DNA of 8,203 bases from Clostridiales bacterium (GCA_018370615.1 JAGZAC010000064.1:1-8203), one strand, 5' to 3'; counted from the stretch's first letter, positions 1 through 6,421 are shown. Notes: a model not told the origin generated them from the letters alone. Made by a program: numbers and translations.

Positions 1-123
1 GTATATATTGCCCCCAATATGGTCCCGCTTATCGATGACCAAACAGGACTTGCCCGCCGCCGCAGCTTCGTGGGCAAACACTGCGCCGAACAGTCCGGCG
101 CCGACAATCAAATAATCATACAT
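1..123 (-). CDS. glf: UDP-galactopyranose mutase, N-terminal part (cut by window edge)
   Basis: Only the first 41 codons are present; the gene runs off the left edge. The translation begins MYDYLIVGAGLFGAVFAHEA and reaches VIDKRDHIGGNIY. This is the FAD-binding Rossmann start (GAGLFGA, residues 8-14) followed by the KRDHIGGN segment typical of UDP-galactopyranose mutases. The family interconverts UDP-galactopyranose and UDP-galactofuranose for cell-surface glycans, using reduced FAD in the cytoplasm. The ATG at 121-123 is preceded on the minus strand by AAGGGGAG (132-139 region) at good spacing, which supports this start. It is divergent from rpmH. Other FAD oxidoreductases share the dinucleotide-binding motif, but the HIGGN segment makes Glf clearly the best match. 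Confidence 0.85.
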   Translation of the reverse strand, partial: MYDYLIVGAGLFGAVFAHEAAAAGKSCLVIDKRDHIGGNIY

Positions 124-162
124 ATGTAAGCTCCCCTTTTGCCAAAGTCTTATTCTGTTTCT

Positions 163-191
163 ATTGTACCACGGGAGAGGGCAAAGTACAA
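163..191 (-). promoter_or_regulatory. Candidate sigma-A promoter of glf
   Basis: On the minus strand, TTGTAC (186-191) and TACAAT (163-168) are separated by 17 bp. Transcription would start near 156, giving a leader of about 35 nt ending in the glf ribosome-binding site. The -35 box is a partial match, so this is a moderate call. Confidence 0.5.
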
Positions 192-228
192 GATGTAGTT
201 TGACCTTTGCAAAAACGCCGCCCCTCCC

Positions 229-278
229 AGTAAAATTTTAGAAAACTCTTGACAAATACGCTGCTTTCTATGTATAAT
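229..278 (+). promoter_or_regulatory. Sigma-A promoter of the rpmH operon with A/T-rich upstream tract
   Basis: TTGACA (249-254) and TATAAT (273-278) are both perfect consensus boxes with an 18-bp spacer. An A/T-rich stretch just upstream (about 229-245, including AAAATTTTAG) could act as an UP element. Such strength fits a ribosomal protein gene. The predicted start near 285 gives a leader of about 80 nt with a small hairpin CGTC-TGCG-GACG (293-304). Confidence 0.85.
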
Positions 279-365
279 AAGGATTGCCTATGCGTCTGCG
301 GACGAGTTGTCCAAATAAATTTAGAAAATAATCAAATGTTCGATACATCGTAAGGAGGTGCGAAT

Positions 366-500
366 ATGCTCCGGACATATCAACCGAAAAAGCGTCAGAG
401 AAAGAAGGAACACGGGTTCCGCAAAAGAATGAAAACCGCCGACGGCAGAAAAGTTTTGAAGAGACGCCGTGCAAAAGGCAGAGCAAGACTGACGCACTAA
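366..500 (+). CDS. rpmH: 50S ribosomal protein L34
   Basis: This 44-residue, strongly basic protein is a structural component of the large ribosomal subunit that binds 23S rRNA. It starts MLRTYQPKKRQRKKEHGFRK and continues with a KTADGRKVLKRRRAKGR segment. That is the family signature over its full usual length of 44-46 residues. The ATG at 366 is preceded by a near-perfect ribosome-binding site AAGGAGGTG (352-360) with 5-nt spacing. It is the first gene of the conserved rpmH-rnpA-yidD-yidC-jag cluster and is driven by the promoter at 249-278. A structured 144-bp gap separates it from rnpA, which may let rpmH be expressed at a higher level than the downstream genes (inference). Confidence 0.97.
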   Translation: MLRTYQPKKRQRKKEHGFRKRMKTADGRKVLKRRRAKGRARLTH

Positions 501-534
501 AACGGGGCGCCTCAAGCCTGTCCCATGAGAAATT

Positions 535-600
535 GCGGGGATTTCCCGCCCGCCTCCGTCGTGGATCCGGCCCCCGGACCTTTCGGAGGCATTCTTTCGT
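535..600 (+). promoter_or_regulatory. Nested hairpins between rpmH and rnpA (candidate attenuator)
   Basis: Two structures can be drawn. The first is a 5-bp stem GCGGG/CCCGC (535-539/545-549). The second is a two-tier hairpin with outer stem GCCTCCG/CGGAGGC (552-558/584-590) and inner stem TCCGG/CCGGA (566-570/574-578). The second is followed by a loosely T-rich stretch ATTCTTTCGTT. The tail is too interrupted for a confident intrinsic terminator. Partial termination or mRNA processing between the abundant rpmH message and rnpA is an inference. Nothing else is seen in 501-644 apart from the rnpA ribosome-binding site. Confidence 0.4.
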
Positions 601-644
601 TACAGCGTTTTATGCAGAATTTTGTAGTTCCCGGGAGGACAGAT

Positions 645-1070
645 GTGAAGCAGATCGCCATTTGCGAAAATCATCTATACCAAAAAGCATACGCCCGCGG
701 CCGCCGTGCCGCGGCAAAAACGATTTGTGTATACGTCCTGGGCGATAAAAAGGCGCGTGCGCTGCGCGCCGCCAATCCCATGAAGCAAACTGTCAACCGC
801 GTAGGTATTTCCGCCTCAAAAAAAATCGGAGGCGCCGTGGCCCGCAACCGTGCAAAGCGGCTCATCCGCGAAGCATACAGAATCACAGACGCAGAATTAG
901 GCGTGAAGAAAGGCTATCTTGTGGTGATTACCGCAAGGCATGCCGCCACGGTTTCCAAAATGCAGGACGTTTTGCGTGATTTGCAGTACTGCCTGCGCAA
1001 AGTGGACATGCTTGTCTCATACGGCAAAAAATCAGGCGGCCGGAGCGCGGCCGGGAGCAGTGATGTTTAA
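645..1070 (+). CDS. rnpA: Ribonuclease P protein component
   Basis: This is the protein subunit of RNase P, which binds the catalytic RNA and helps it remove 5' leaders from precursor tRNAs. The 141-residue translation contains NRVGISASKKIGGAVARNRA and then KRLIREAYR. The RNR motif, R67-N68-R69 through R75-E76, is the conserved RNA-binding helix. The reading frame is open upstream to an ATG at 525, but the GTG at 645 is chosen because GGGAGGA (633-639) lies 5 nt before it. The longer start would also add an unrelated 40-residue extension encoded by the intergenic hairpins. An in-frame ATG at 612 is less likely for the same reason. The last 8 nt overlap the start of yidD, suggesting translational coupling. 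The C-terminus has a basic, Gly/Ser-rich extension of about 20 residues beyond the usual fold. Confidence 0.93.
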   Translation: MKQIAICENHLYQKAYARGRRAAAKTICVYVLGDKKARALRAANPMKQTVNRVGISASKKIGGAVARNRAKRLIREAYRITDAELGVKKGYLVVITARHAATVSKMQDVLRDLQYCLRKVDMLVSYGKKSGGRSAAGSSDV

Positions 1071-1305
1071 GAAAATATTTCAGGCGCCGGTGCGCCTGTA
1101 CCAAAAAGTCCTCTCTCCCCTCCTGCCGGCGCGCTGCCGGTTTACCCCCACCTGTTCCCAGTACTGTATCCTCGCCATCGAGGAGTGGGGCGTGGTACGG
1201 GGCCTTGCCCTGTCCCTGTGGCGGGTTCTCCGGTGTAATCCCTGGGGCAAGGGCGGATACGATCCCGTCCCCAAACGCGGGAAGCGAAAAGGAAAAAAGG
1301 ACTGA
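1063..1305 (+). CDS. yidD: Membrane protein insertion efficiency factor YidD
   Basis: The 80-residue protein starts MFKKIFQAPVRLYQKVLSPL and contains the conserved cysteine-rich core CRFTPTCSQY (C25, C31, plus C35) and the later RCNPWGKGGYDPVP block (C58). This full-length match identifies the YidD (Haemolytic/DUF37) family. YidD is membrane-associated through an amphipathic N-terminal region and assists YidC-dependent insertion, though its mechanism is unclear. The tail is very basic (KRGKRKGKKD). The ATG at 1063 overlaps the rnpA stop by 8 nt, with GGGAG (1053-1057) 5 nt upstream inside rnpA. It lies directly before yidC, the usual partner arrangement. Confidence 0.95.
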   Translation: MFKKIFQAPVRLYQKVLSPLLPARCRFTPTCSQYCILAIEEWGVVRGLALSLWRVLRCNPWGKGGYDPVPKRGKRKGKKD

Positions 1306-1341
1306 CCGCCCTGTAAAACCTCGGAAAGGTAACGCGAATAC

Positions 1342-2514
1342 ATGAGTTTTTTTGATTATCTGATTATTCCCTTTGGGTACGTCATGCAGTTCTGCTGCTG
1401 GATTTTTCCCAACTATCTGGCGGCGCTAGCCGTGTTTACGGTCCTGATCCAGCTACTCCTCTGCTTTATCTTTGGGATTCGGACCCACAAAAATTCCCTG
1501 AAGCAGGCGGCGTTGGCACCTAAAGTTGCCGCGCTGCGGAAAAAATATGCGGGGAGAACAGACCAGGCTACCCGGCTGAAAATGCAGGAAGAAACCCAGA
1601 AAATGTACCAGGAAAACGGCTTCAACCCCATGGGGGGCTGTCTTCCCATGCTGATTCAGCTGCCTATTATTCTGGCGCTGTATCAGGTTATTGTCAATCC
1701 CCTGCGTTTTATCTGCGGCATCGGCCGGTTTGACAGCAGCGTGGTCACGCAGGTCATTGAGAATTTCAAAAACGCGGGCATCCCGCTCAGCGGCGATTTG
1801 CGGACCCAGCAGTACGAAATTCTGCGGTACCTGCTGGAACATAAAGAGGATACGGCCCACTGCACCGAGCTATTGGGCGGGCACACTCCTTCCGTGCTCC
1901 CCACCTTCTCCATCGGGGGCTTTGATATGTCTCTAACACCGGAATTTACCTCCGTGCTGATTTTGGTGCCGATTCTCATCTTCGTAGTCATGGTTGTCAG
2001 CCAGATCATCACCCGCAAGTTTACGTACCAGGATCCTGCGACAAAAGAGCAGCAGAACAGTCTTTCCATGAAAATCATGATGTATACCACGCCGCTGATT
2101 TCTGTGTATGTGTCCTTCTACATGCCTGCGGCAGTAGGTATCTACTGGATTTACCGTTCTATTGCGGCGACCCTGCAGCAAATTATTTTGTATAAACTCA
2201 TGCCGCCGCCCACCTTTACAGAAGAAGATTACAAAGCGGCGGAACGGGAACTGAACGGTTCCTCGAAGAAGAAAAAGAAGCACAGTGGCGGCACGTTGCC
2301 AGCGGGAGAGGGCGGAGAGAAGAAGCGCTCCCTCCACCACATCGACGACGATGACGACGAGCCGGCTGTCACGGCAAAGAAGAAGGCCCCTGCCCTAAAA
2401 GAAGCTGAAACAGAGAAAAAAGAAGAGGCGGAGAAAGACCAGCCGCCGGTGGATCCATCGGAAGCACCGGTCATAAAAGAAGACAAGGGCAGCAAGCGTT
2501 ATAAGAAAAAATAA
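1342..2514 (+). CDS. yidC: YidC/Oxa1/SpoIIIJ-type membrane protein insertase
   Basis: YidC inserts and folds membrane proteins, alone or with SecYEG. The 390-residue sequence has the Gram-positive layout without the large periplasmic domain of enterobacteria. TM1 lies at about 24-46. A cytoplasmic basic hairpin follows at about 47-95 (KYAGRTDQATRLKMQEE). TM2 lies at about 99-120 with the signature NPMGGCLPMLIQLP (95-108), TM3 at about 203-224, and two more segments within about 246-285 (MPAAVGIYWIYRS). The external loop at 121-200 is fairly long. No lipobox is seen at the N-terminus. Residues 306-390 form a highly charged Lys/Glu tail with a run of Asp at 335-339. Residue Q37 in TM1 occupies the place where relatives carry the Arg or Lys of the hydrophilic groove (from memory). 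The start is the only in-frame option, since a stop lies at 1330-1332; its ribosome-binding site (GGAAAGG, 1323-1329) is weak and 12 nt away. Confidence 0.95.
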   Translation: MSFFDYLIIPFGYVMQFCCWIFPNYLAALAVFTVLIQLLLCFIFGIRTHKNSLKQAALAPKVAALRKKYAGRTDQATRLKMQEETQKMYQENGFNPMGGCLPMLIQLPIILALYQVIVNPLRFICGIGRFDSSVVTQVIENFKNAGIPLSGDLRTQQYEILRYLLEHKEDTAHCTELLGGHTPSVLPTFSIGGFDMSLTPEFTSVLILVPILIFVVMVVSQIITRKFTYQDPATKEQQNSLSMKIMMYTTPLISVYVSFYMPAAVGIYWIYRSIAATLQQIILYKLMPPPTFTEEDYKAAERELNGSSKKKKKHSGGTLPAGEGGEKKRSLHHIDDDDDEPAVTAKKKAPALKEAETEKKEEAEKDQPPVDPSEAPVIKEDKGSKRYKKK

Positions 2515-2580
2515 AAATGAAAAAATCTCGCACGCATTTTGCAAAAAGCAAACTGCGCCAGAAATCATATGGAGTTTGAA

Positions 2581-3561
2581 ATGGCAGAAGAAATCATTAT
2601 TACCGGCAAAACCTTTGAAGAGGCAATGGCCCAGGCACAGTCGGAATACAGCGGGGAAAACGTGCAGTATGAGATTTTGGAAATGCCAAAGAAGGGAATT
2701 TTCGGGATCGGCGCTTCCCCGGCAAAAATCAAAGTAATCATTGCCGACGAGCAGGAGGAAGACACCGACCTGTCCGGTATTGTGGCATCCATTAAGGGGC
2801 TGAAGGTCACCACCAACAAGGGAGGAGACGAAAGTACTCCTGCGGAAAAGCCCGCACAAAAGAAACCCGCGCTGGAGAAAAAAGAAAAGCCGGCCGCTCC
2901 CGTAAAAGCGCGGAAGGAAGCAGAGCCTGTACCAGCTAAGGCGCCGGAGGCTCCTGCGAAAAAAGCAGAAGCTGCACCCCAGGAAAGGGAAATAAAAGAG
3001 CCCAAGGTAATTGAAATCACCGAAGAAGAGCGCCAGTGCGCACTGAATTTCCTCTCCACCCTGCTGACAGATATGGGGGTAGATGCAAAGGCGGAATTTG
3101 TGGGCAGTGAGCCCTCCGGCATCGGCGGCAACACGTATCCTCGGATAGAAATCTCCGGAGAGGGCGCCGGTATTCTCATCGGCCACCATGGAGAGACGTT
3201 GGACGCCATCCAGTATCTGGTGAATCTGTGCACCCACCGCAAGGGCGGCGGCTCCTCCAAGGATTTTGTCAAAATCATTGTAGATATTGAAAATTACCGG
3301 CGCAAGCGGGAGGACACGCTCCGCAGTCTGGCGCGGCGCACCGCAGCGAAGGCACAAAAATACCGCAGAAATATCGTGCTGGAGCCTATGAATCCCTTTG
3401 AGCGGCGGATTATTCATTCGGAAATCCAGGATATTGAAAATGTATCCACCCATTCTGTGGGCAGGGACGAAAACCGCAAAATCGTCGTTTGTTACGAGGG
3501 CGCGGACAAAATCGAGCGCCGGCGGCGTGGACCGCGTCCGGAGAAGCAGGAAGAAGCGTAA
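2581..3561 (+). CDS. jag: RNA-binding protein Jag/KhpB (Jag_N, KH and R3H domains)
   Basis: The 326-residue protein has three parts. The Jag_N domain (about 1-53) reads MAEEIIITGKTFEEAMAQAQ and includes the KKGIFGIG turn. A Lys/Ala/Pro/Glu-rich linker spans about 80-140. A C-terminal KH domain with the GHHG loop (201-204) is followed by an R3H domain with R275-x3-H279 (ERRIIHSE). In streptococci and relatives KhpB/EloR binds RNA, usually with KhpA, and is tied to cell elongation and division. The frame is open further upstream (TTG 2539, ATG 2569), but ATG 2581 is chosen because GGAG (2571-2574) lies 6 nt before it and the protein then begins where the family does. A 66-bp gap follows yidC with no promoter seen, so co-transcription is likely. 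The linker is low-complexity and probably disordered. Confidence 0.93.
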   Translation: MAEEIIITGKTFEEAMAQAQSEYSGENVQYEILEMPKKGIFGIGASPAKIKVIIADEQEEDTDLSGIVASIKGLKVTTNKGGDESTPAEKPAQKKPALEKKEKPAAPVKARKEAEPVPAKAPEAPAKKAEAAPQEREIKEPKVIEITEEERQCALNFLSTLLTDMGVDAKAEFVGSEPSGIGGNTYPRIEISGEGAGILIGHHGETLDAIQYLVNLCTHRKGGGSSKDFVKIIVDIENYRRKREDTLRSLARRTAAKAQKYRRNIVLEPMNPFERRIIHSEIQDIENVSTHSVGRDENRKIVVCYEGADKIERRRRGPRPEKQEEA

Positions 3562-3591
3562 GACCTCTCAAACAAAAAAGTATAAGAAAAA

Positions 3592-3617
3592 GGGGATTGC
3601 TGTAGTAGACAATCCCC
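3592..3617 (+). repeat. Inverted pair at the left edge of the repeat array
   Basis: GGGGATTG (3592-3599) is the reverse complement of CAATCCCC (3610-3617), which opens the first repeat unit. The loop is 10 nt. The left arm may be a remnant of an oppositely oriented unit end, or may simply add a hairpin just after jag. No T-tract follows, so it is not a classical terminator by itself. Confidence 0.55.
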
Positions 3618-3636
3618 CTGTCGACTGCGTCGACAT

Positions 3637-3663
3637 CCCCCTTTACACAAGGGGGACTTTTTT
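3637..3663 (+). terminator. Rho-independent terminator after jag, inside repeat unit 1
   Basis: The stem CCCCCTT/AAGGGGG (3637-3643/3649-3655) has a TACAC loop and is followed by AC and six T residues (3658-3663). This is a good intrinsic terminator for the rpmH-jag transcript. The same structure recurs in units 2 and 4, and in slightly weakened form in unit 3, so readthrough would meet up to four terminators in a row. It works only in the plus direction, because the minus strand carries no T-run after the hairpin. Confidence 0.7.
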
Positions 3664-3968
3664 CTTCGCCTCCCCTGTGCAAGGGGAGGTGGGCTTTGCG
3701 AAGCAAAGCTCGGAAGGGTTGTAAATAGAACAATCCCCCTGTCGACTGCGTCGACATCCCCCTTTACACAAGGGGGACTTTTTTCTTTGCCTCCCCTGTG
3801 CAAGGGGAGGTGGGCTTTGCGAAGCAAAGCTCGGAAGGGTTGTAACAGACAATCCCCCTGTCGACTGCGTCGACATCCCCCTTTACACAAGGGGACTTTT
3901 TCTTCGCCTCCCCTGTGCAAGGGGAGGTGGGCTTTGCGAAGCAAAGCACGGAAGGGTTGTAAATAGAA

Positions 3969-4074
3969 CAATCCCCCTGTCGACTGCGCGACATCCCCCT
4001 TTACACAAGGGGGACTTTTTTCTTTGCCTCCCCTGTGTAAGGGGAGGTGTCAGCGAAGCTGACGGAGGGGTTGT
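3969..4074. repeat. Fourth array unit with a replaced right-hand stem
   Basis: This unit keeps the family ends and both constant hairpins. Its right-hand variable stem is GTCAGC-GAA-GCTGAC (4049-4063) instead of the GCTTTGC-GAA-GCAAAGC of units 1-3. Both arms changed together while the GAA loop stayed. Its end is GGAGGGGTTGT rather than GGAAGGGTTGT. The right-hand half therefore resembles the element at 6858-6905 more than its own array neighbours. Confidence 0.85.
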
Positions 4075-4093
4075 TATTAGAAACAAAGCAAAA

Positions 4094-6109
4094 CTACAGC
4101 TTATTGACAAATAAAGCCCGAATTGCATTTAAAACGGCAAGGATCATCACTCCCACATCTGCAAAAATCGCCAGCCACATATTGGCAATACCGATGGCGC
4201 CCAATATCAGACAAATCAATTTCACACCAATGGCAAAAACGATATTCTGATAAACAATACCCAGACATTTGCGGGAAATTCGAATCGCTTTGGAAATTTT
4301 CATGGGGTCGTCATCCATTAGCACTACGTCTGCCGCCTCGATGGCCGCGTCGGAGCCCATGGCGCCCATGGCGATTCCAATATCTGCACGGCGCAAAACC
4401 GGTGCATCATTGATGCCGTCCCCAACAAATGCCAGTTTCGCTCCCTCTGGCTTCATTTTCAACAGTTCTTCCACTTTTTCCACTTTGTCGGCGGGAAGCA
4501 GCTCGCTGTAAACTTGGTCGATTTCCAAAGCCGCTCCTACCTGATCGGCTACCTTCTTCATGTCGCCGGTAAGCATAACCGTTTTATGGACGCCCGCTGC
4601 CTTCAGTGCGGCAATTGCTTCTTTGGAATGGGGTTTGACAACGTCGGAAATTACAATATGCCCCACATATTCTCCTCTGATGGCCATATGGATGATGGTG
4701 CCGACGCTGTGACAACCGATGTACTGTATGCCCAGTCGGTCCATCAATTTGTCGTTGCCCGCCGCTACCGGGATGCCGTCTACCTTTGCAATGACCCCTT
4801 CTCCGCTGACTTCCTGAATGTCTGTCACCCGACTCCGGTCAATCTCCCTGCCATAGGCCCGCTGCAGGCTTTTGCTGATGGGGTGGGAGGAAGCGCTTTC
4901 CGCCAGCGCTGCGTATTCGATCAGCTTTTCGTTTTCCATTTCATTGTGGTGGATGCCGTTGACCTCAAACACCCCTTGCGTTAGGGTCCCCGTTTTGTCA
5001 AACACAACGATTTTTGTCTGGGACAGCGTTTCCAGGTAGTTGGAGCCTTTTACCAGTACGCCTGCTTTGCTGGCTCCGCCAATTCCTGCGAAAAAGGAGA
5101 GGGGAATACTGATCACCAGTGCACAGGGGCAGCTGATTACCAGGAAAGTCAGCGCACGATAGATCCACACGCCCCACTGGGCGGCAAGTCCCATTCCCAG
5201 CATACGGACAAGCGGCGGAAGGATTGCCAGCGCCAGAGCGGCGATACATACCGCGGGGGTGTATATCCTGGCAAATTTGGAGATAAAATCCTCCGACTTG
5301 GATTTGCGGGAACTGGCATTTTCCACCAAATCTAATATTTTCGACACGGTGGACTCTCCAAATTCCTTGGTGGTCTGGATTTTCAGCACACCAGTCATAT
5401 TGATACATCCGCTGATGATCTCATCCCCTGTTCCTACATCCCGCGGGAGGCTTTCGCCGGTAAGGGCGCTGGTATTCAGACTGGAGGTTCCCTCCATCAC
5501 AACACCGTCAATAGGGACTTTTTCGCCAGGCTGCACCACAATTACACTGCCGATACCAACCTCGTCCGGATCCACCTTTTCCAATGTTCCATTCCGCTCC
5601 ACATTTGCATAGTCCGGGCGGATGTCCATCAGTTCGCTGATATTGCGGCGGCTTTTGCCCACGGCGTAGCTTTGGAACCACTCACCAATTTGATAAAACA
5701 GCATCACGGCAATGGCTTCCGTATAATCTCCGCTCCGGGCATACAGGGCCAGGGCAATGGCACCTATGGTGGCAATGGCCATTAAAAAGCTTTCATCGAA
5801 AATCTGCCGGTTTTTGATGCCCTTCAGGGCTTTGATGAGAATGTCGTACCCAATGATAAGGTAGTCCGCCAGATACAGTGCCAGGCGCACCCAATATCCT
5901 GCGTCAGGAAGGAAAACGTCTATCTGGGCGAACAGGCTCTCCGGCAAAAGCTGCAGCACCAAGAGCAGAACAGTGGCGGCAAAAATACGGCCCAGCATGA
6001 CCTTCTGTTTTTTTGTCATGCCGCTGTTTTTTCGTTTTCCTATGCAAAGCAGCACGATTGCCATAACGATAATGACGGCAAGCAAGCCGTTGACAATAAG
6101 TTCCTGCAT
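4094..6109 (-). CDS. cadA: P1B-2-type Zn(2+)/Cd(2+)/Pb(2+)-exporting ATPase lacking the N-terminal HMA domain
   Basis: This 671-residue P-type ATPase uses ATP to pump divalent soft metals out of the cytoplasm. Visible motifs are the actuator TGES (217-220), the metal-site CPC in the membrane (327-329), the phosphorylation site DKTGT (D371), the P1B nucleotide-domain S408-H409-P410, T514-G515-D516, and GDGINDAP (563-570). K630 in the next-to-last segment (AIGVKL) and D651 in the last (FADVGV) are the pattern of the Zn/Cd/Pb subgroup. E143 in MLFYQIGEWF matches the acidic site residue of ZntA relatives. The N-terminus begins directly with a membrane segment (about 5-23), with no GMTCxxC domain; that domain is encoded by the gene just upstream. 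The ATG is preceded by GGAGGG (6116-6121) at 6 nt. No clear intrinsic terminator with a T-run is seen downstream. The exact metal preference is inferred from motifs. Confidence 0.93.
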   Translation of the reverse strand: MQELIVNGLLAVIIVMAIVLLCIGKRKNSGMTKKQKVMLGRIFAATVLLLVLQLLPESLFAQIDVFLPDAGYWVRLALYLADYLIIGYDILIKALKGIKNRQIFDESFLMAIATIGAIALALYARSGDYTEAIAVMLFYQIGEWFQSYAVGKSRRNISELMDIRPDYANVERNGTLEKVDPDEVGIGSVIVVQPGEKVPIDGVVMEGTSSLNTSALTGESLPRDVGTGDEIISGCINMTGVLKIQTTKEFGESTVSKILDLVENASSRKSKSEDFISKFARIYTPAVCIAALALAILPPLVRMLGMGLAAQWGVWIYRALTFLVISCPCALVISIPLSFFAGIGGASKAGVLVKGSNYLETLSQTKIVVFDKTGTLTQGVFEVNGIHHNEMENEKLIEYAALAESASSHPISKSLQRAYGREIDRSRVTDIQEVSGEGVIAKVDGIPVAAGNDKLMDRLGIQYIGCHSVGTIIHMAIRGEYVGHIVISDVVKPHSKEAIAALKAAGVHKTVMLTGDMKKVADQVGAALEIDQVYSELLPADKVEKVEELLKMKPEGAKLAFVGDGINDAPVLRRADIGIAMGAMGSDAAIEAADVVLMDDDPMKISKAIRISRKCLGIVYQNIVFAIGVKLICLILGAIGIANMWLAIFADVGVMILAVLNAIRALFVNKL

Positions 6110-6148
6110 TACTATCCCTCCTGCATCTGTTTCCCCCTTACGGAGCTT

Positions 6149-6367
6149 TTATAGGTAGATTTCGCAGTCGTCTTCCACTTTTTTGCAGTTCCTGCGGACC
6201 TGCTGCATTACATCCTTGAAATCCCAGCCTTCCTCAAATTCTACATTCATTTTGAGGGTCATAAAGTTCACCACTGCCTCTTTCACACCGGGCGTTTTCC
6301 GAGCGGCTTCCTCCATCTTGTTTGCGCAGTTTGCGCAGTCAACCTCAATTTTGTATGTCTTTTTCAT
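6149..6367 (-). CDS. Stand-alone HMA-domain metal-binding protein
   Basis: The 72-residue protein MKKTYKIEVDCANCANKMEE... is one ferredoxin-like heavy-metal-associated domain. The metal ligands are probably C11 and C14 in DCANCA. The Asp before the first Cys and the acidic, Cys-containing tail (EDDCEIYL, C68) resemble N-terminal domains of Zn/Cd ATPases more than the GMTCxxC of copper chaperones. It is soluble, with no signal or membrane segment. It precedes the ATPase gene by 39 bp on the same strand, so it likely supplies in trans the metal-binding domain the pump lacks. The start is supported by GGAG (6375-6378, minus strand) 7 nt upstream. Assignment as a general heavy-metal-binding protein is secure; its partner is inferred from the operon. 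Confidence 0.9.
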   Translation of the reverse strand: MKKTYKIEVDCANCANKMEEAARKTPGVKEAVVNFMTLKMNVEFEEGWDFKDVMQQVRRNCKKVEDDCEIYL

Positions 6368-6396
6368 GCTTGTACTCCGTTCTCATTTTATTATTT

Positions 6397-6414
6397 AACG
6401 ATTGCTTAATCGTT
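6397..6414 (-). promoter_or_regulatory. Palindromic operator candidate of the HMA-cadA operon
   Basis: AACGATTGCTTAATCGTT on the plus strand is a perfect 7-4-7 inverted repeat. It covers roughly the predicted +1 to +18 region of the HMA-cadA promoter, where a repressor would block initiation. Size, A/T-rich surroundings and context fit an ArsR/SmtB-family (CadC/CzrA-like) metal-sensing repressor. The regulator gene is not in the window, so the family is an inference. Confidence 0.6.
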
Positions 6415-6421
6415 TATGTAT

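Larger units (their letters stand above)
3610..4074. repeat. Tandem array of four ~113-bp palindromic (REP/BIME-like) units
   Basis: Units lie at 3610-3722, 3731-3843, 3850-3960 and 3969-4074, separated by AAATAGAA, AACAGA and AAATAGAA. Each reads CAATCCCCC, then a stem TGTCGAC-TGC-GTCGACA, then CCCCCTT-TACAC-AAGGGGG followed by AC and a T-run. Next come CCTCCCCT-GTGCA-AGGGGAGG, a stem GCTTTGC-GAA-GCAAAGC, and a GGAAGGGTTGT end. The right half, read in reverse complement, is homologous to the left half, so each unit is an inverted pair of modules. Units 1 and 3 carry CTTCG and units 2 and 4 carry CTTTG at the junction. With the alternating spacers this points to duplication of a 240-bp dimer. 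Unit 3 has lost one G in the terminator-like arm and unit 4 has lost two bases in the first stem. No credible coding capacity is seen. Confidence 0.9.

Noticed and set aside
124..365. Replication origin beside rpmH
   Set aside because: Only weak DnaA-box lookalikes such as TTGTCCAAA are present, with no cluster and no dnaA gene. The space is explained by two divergent promoters.
525..644. Longer rnpA start at ATG 525 or 612
   Set aside because: The added N-terminus would be encoded by the intergenic hairpins and matches no RnpA. GTG 645 has a GGGAGGA site at correct spacing.
2395..3453. 352-residue minus-strand reading frame opposite yidC and jag
   Set aside because: It lies antisense to two strongly identified genes, has no recognizable motifs, and its composition follows from the codon bias of the plus-strand genes.
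3610..4074. CRISPR array
   Set aside because: The repeated part is 106-113 bp and the intervals are only 6-8 bp and nearly identical, the reverse of a CRISPR layout. No cas gene is present.
3410..4128. Overlapping minus-strand reading frames of 76-159 residues with recurring PLHRGGEEKSPPCVKGD-like peptides
   Set aside because: They are translations of the palindromic DNA repeats in all frames, with no ribosome-binding sites or protein family features. The peptide repeats follow the DNA repeats.
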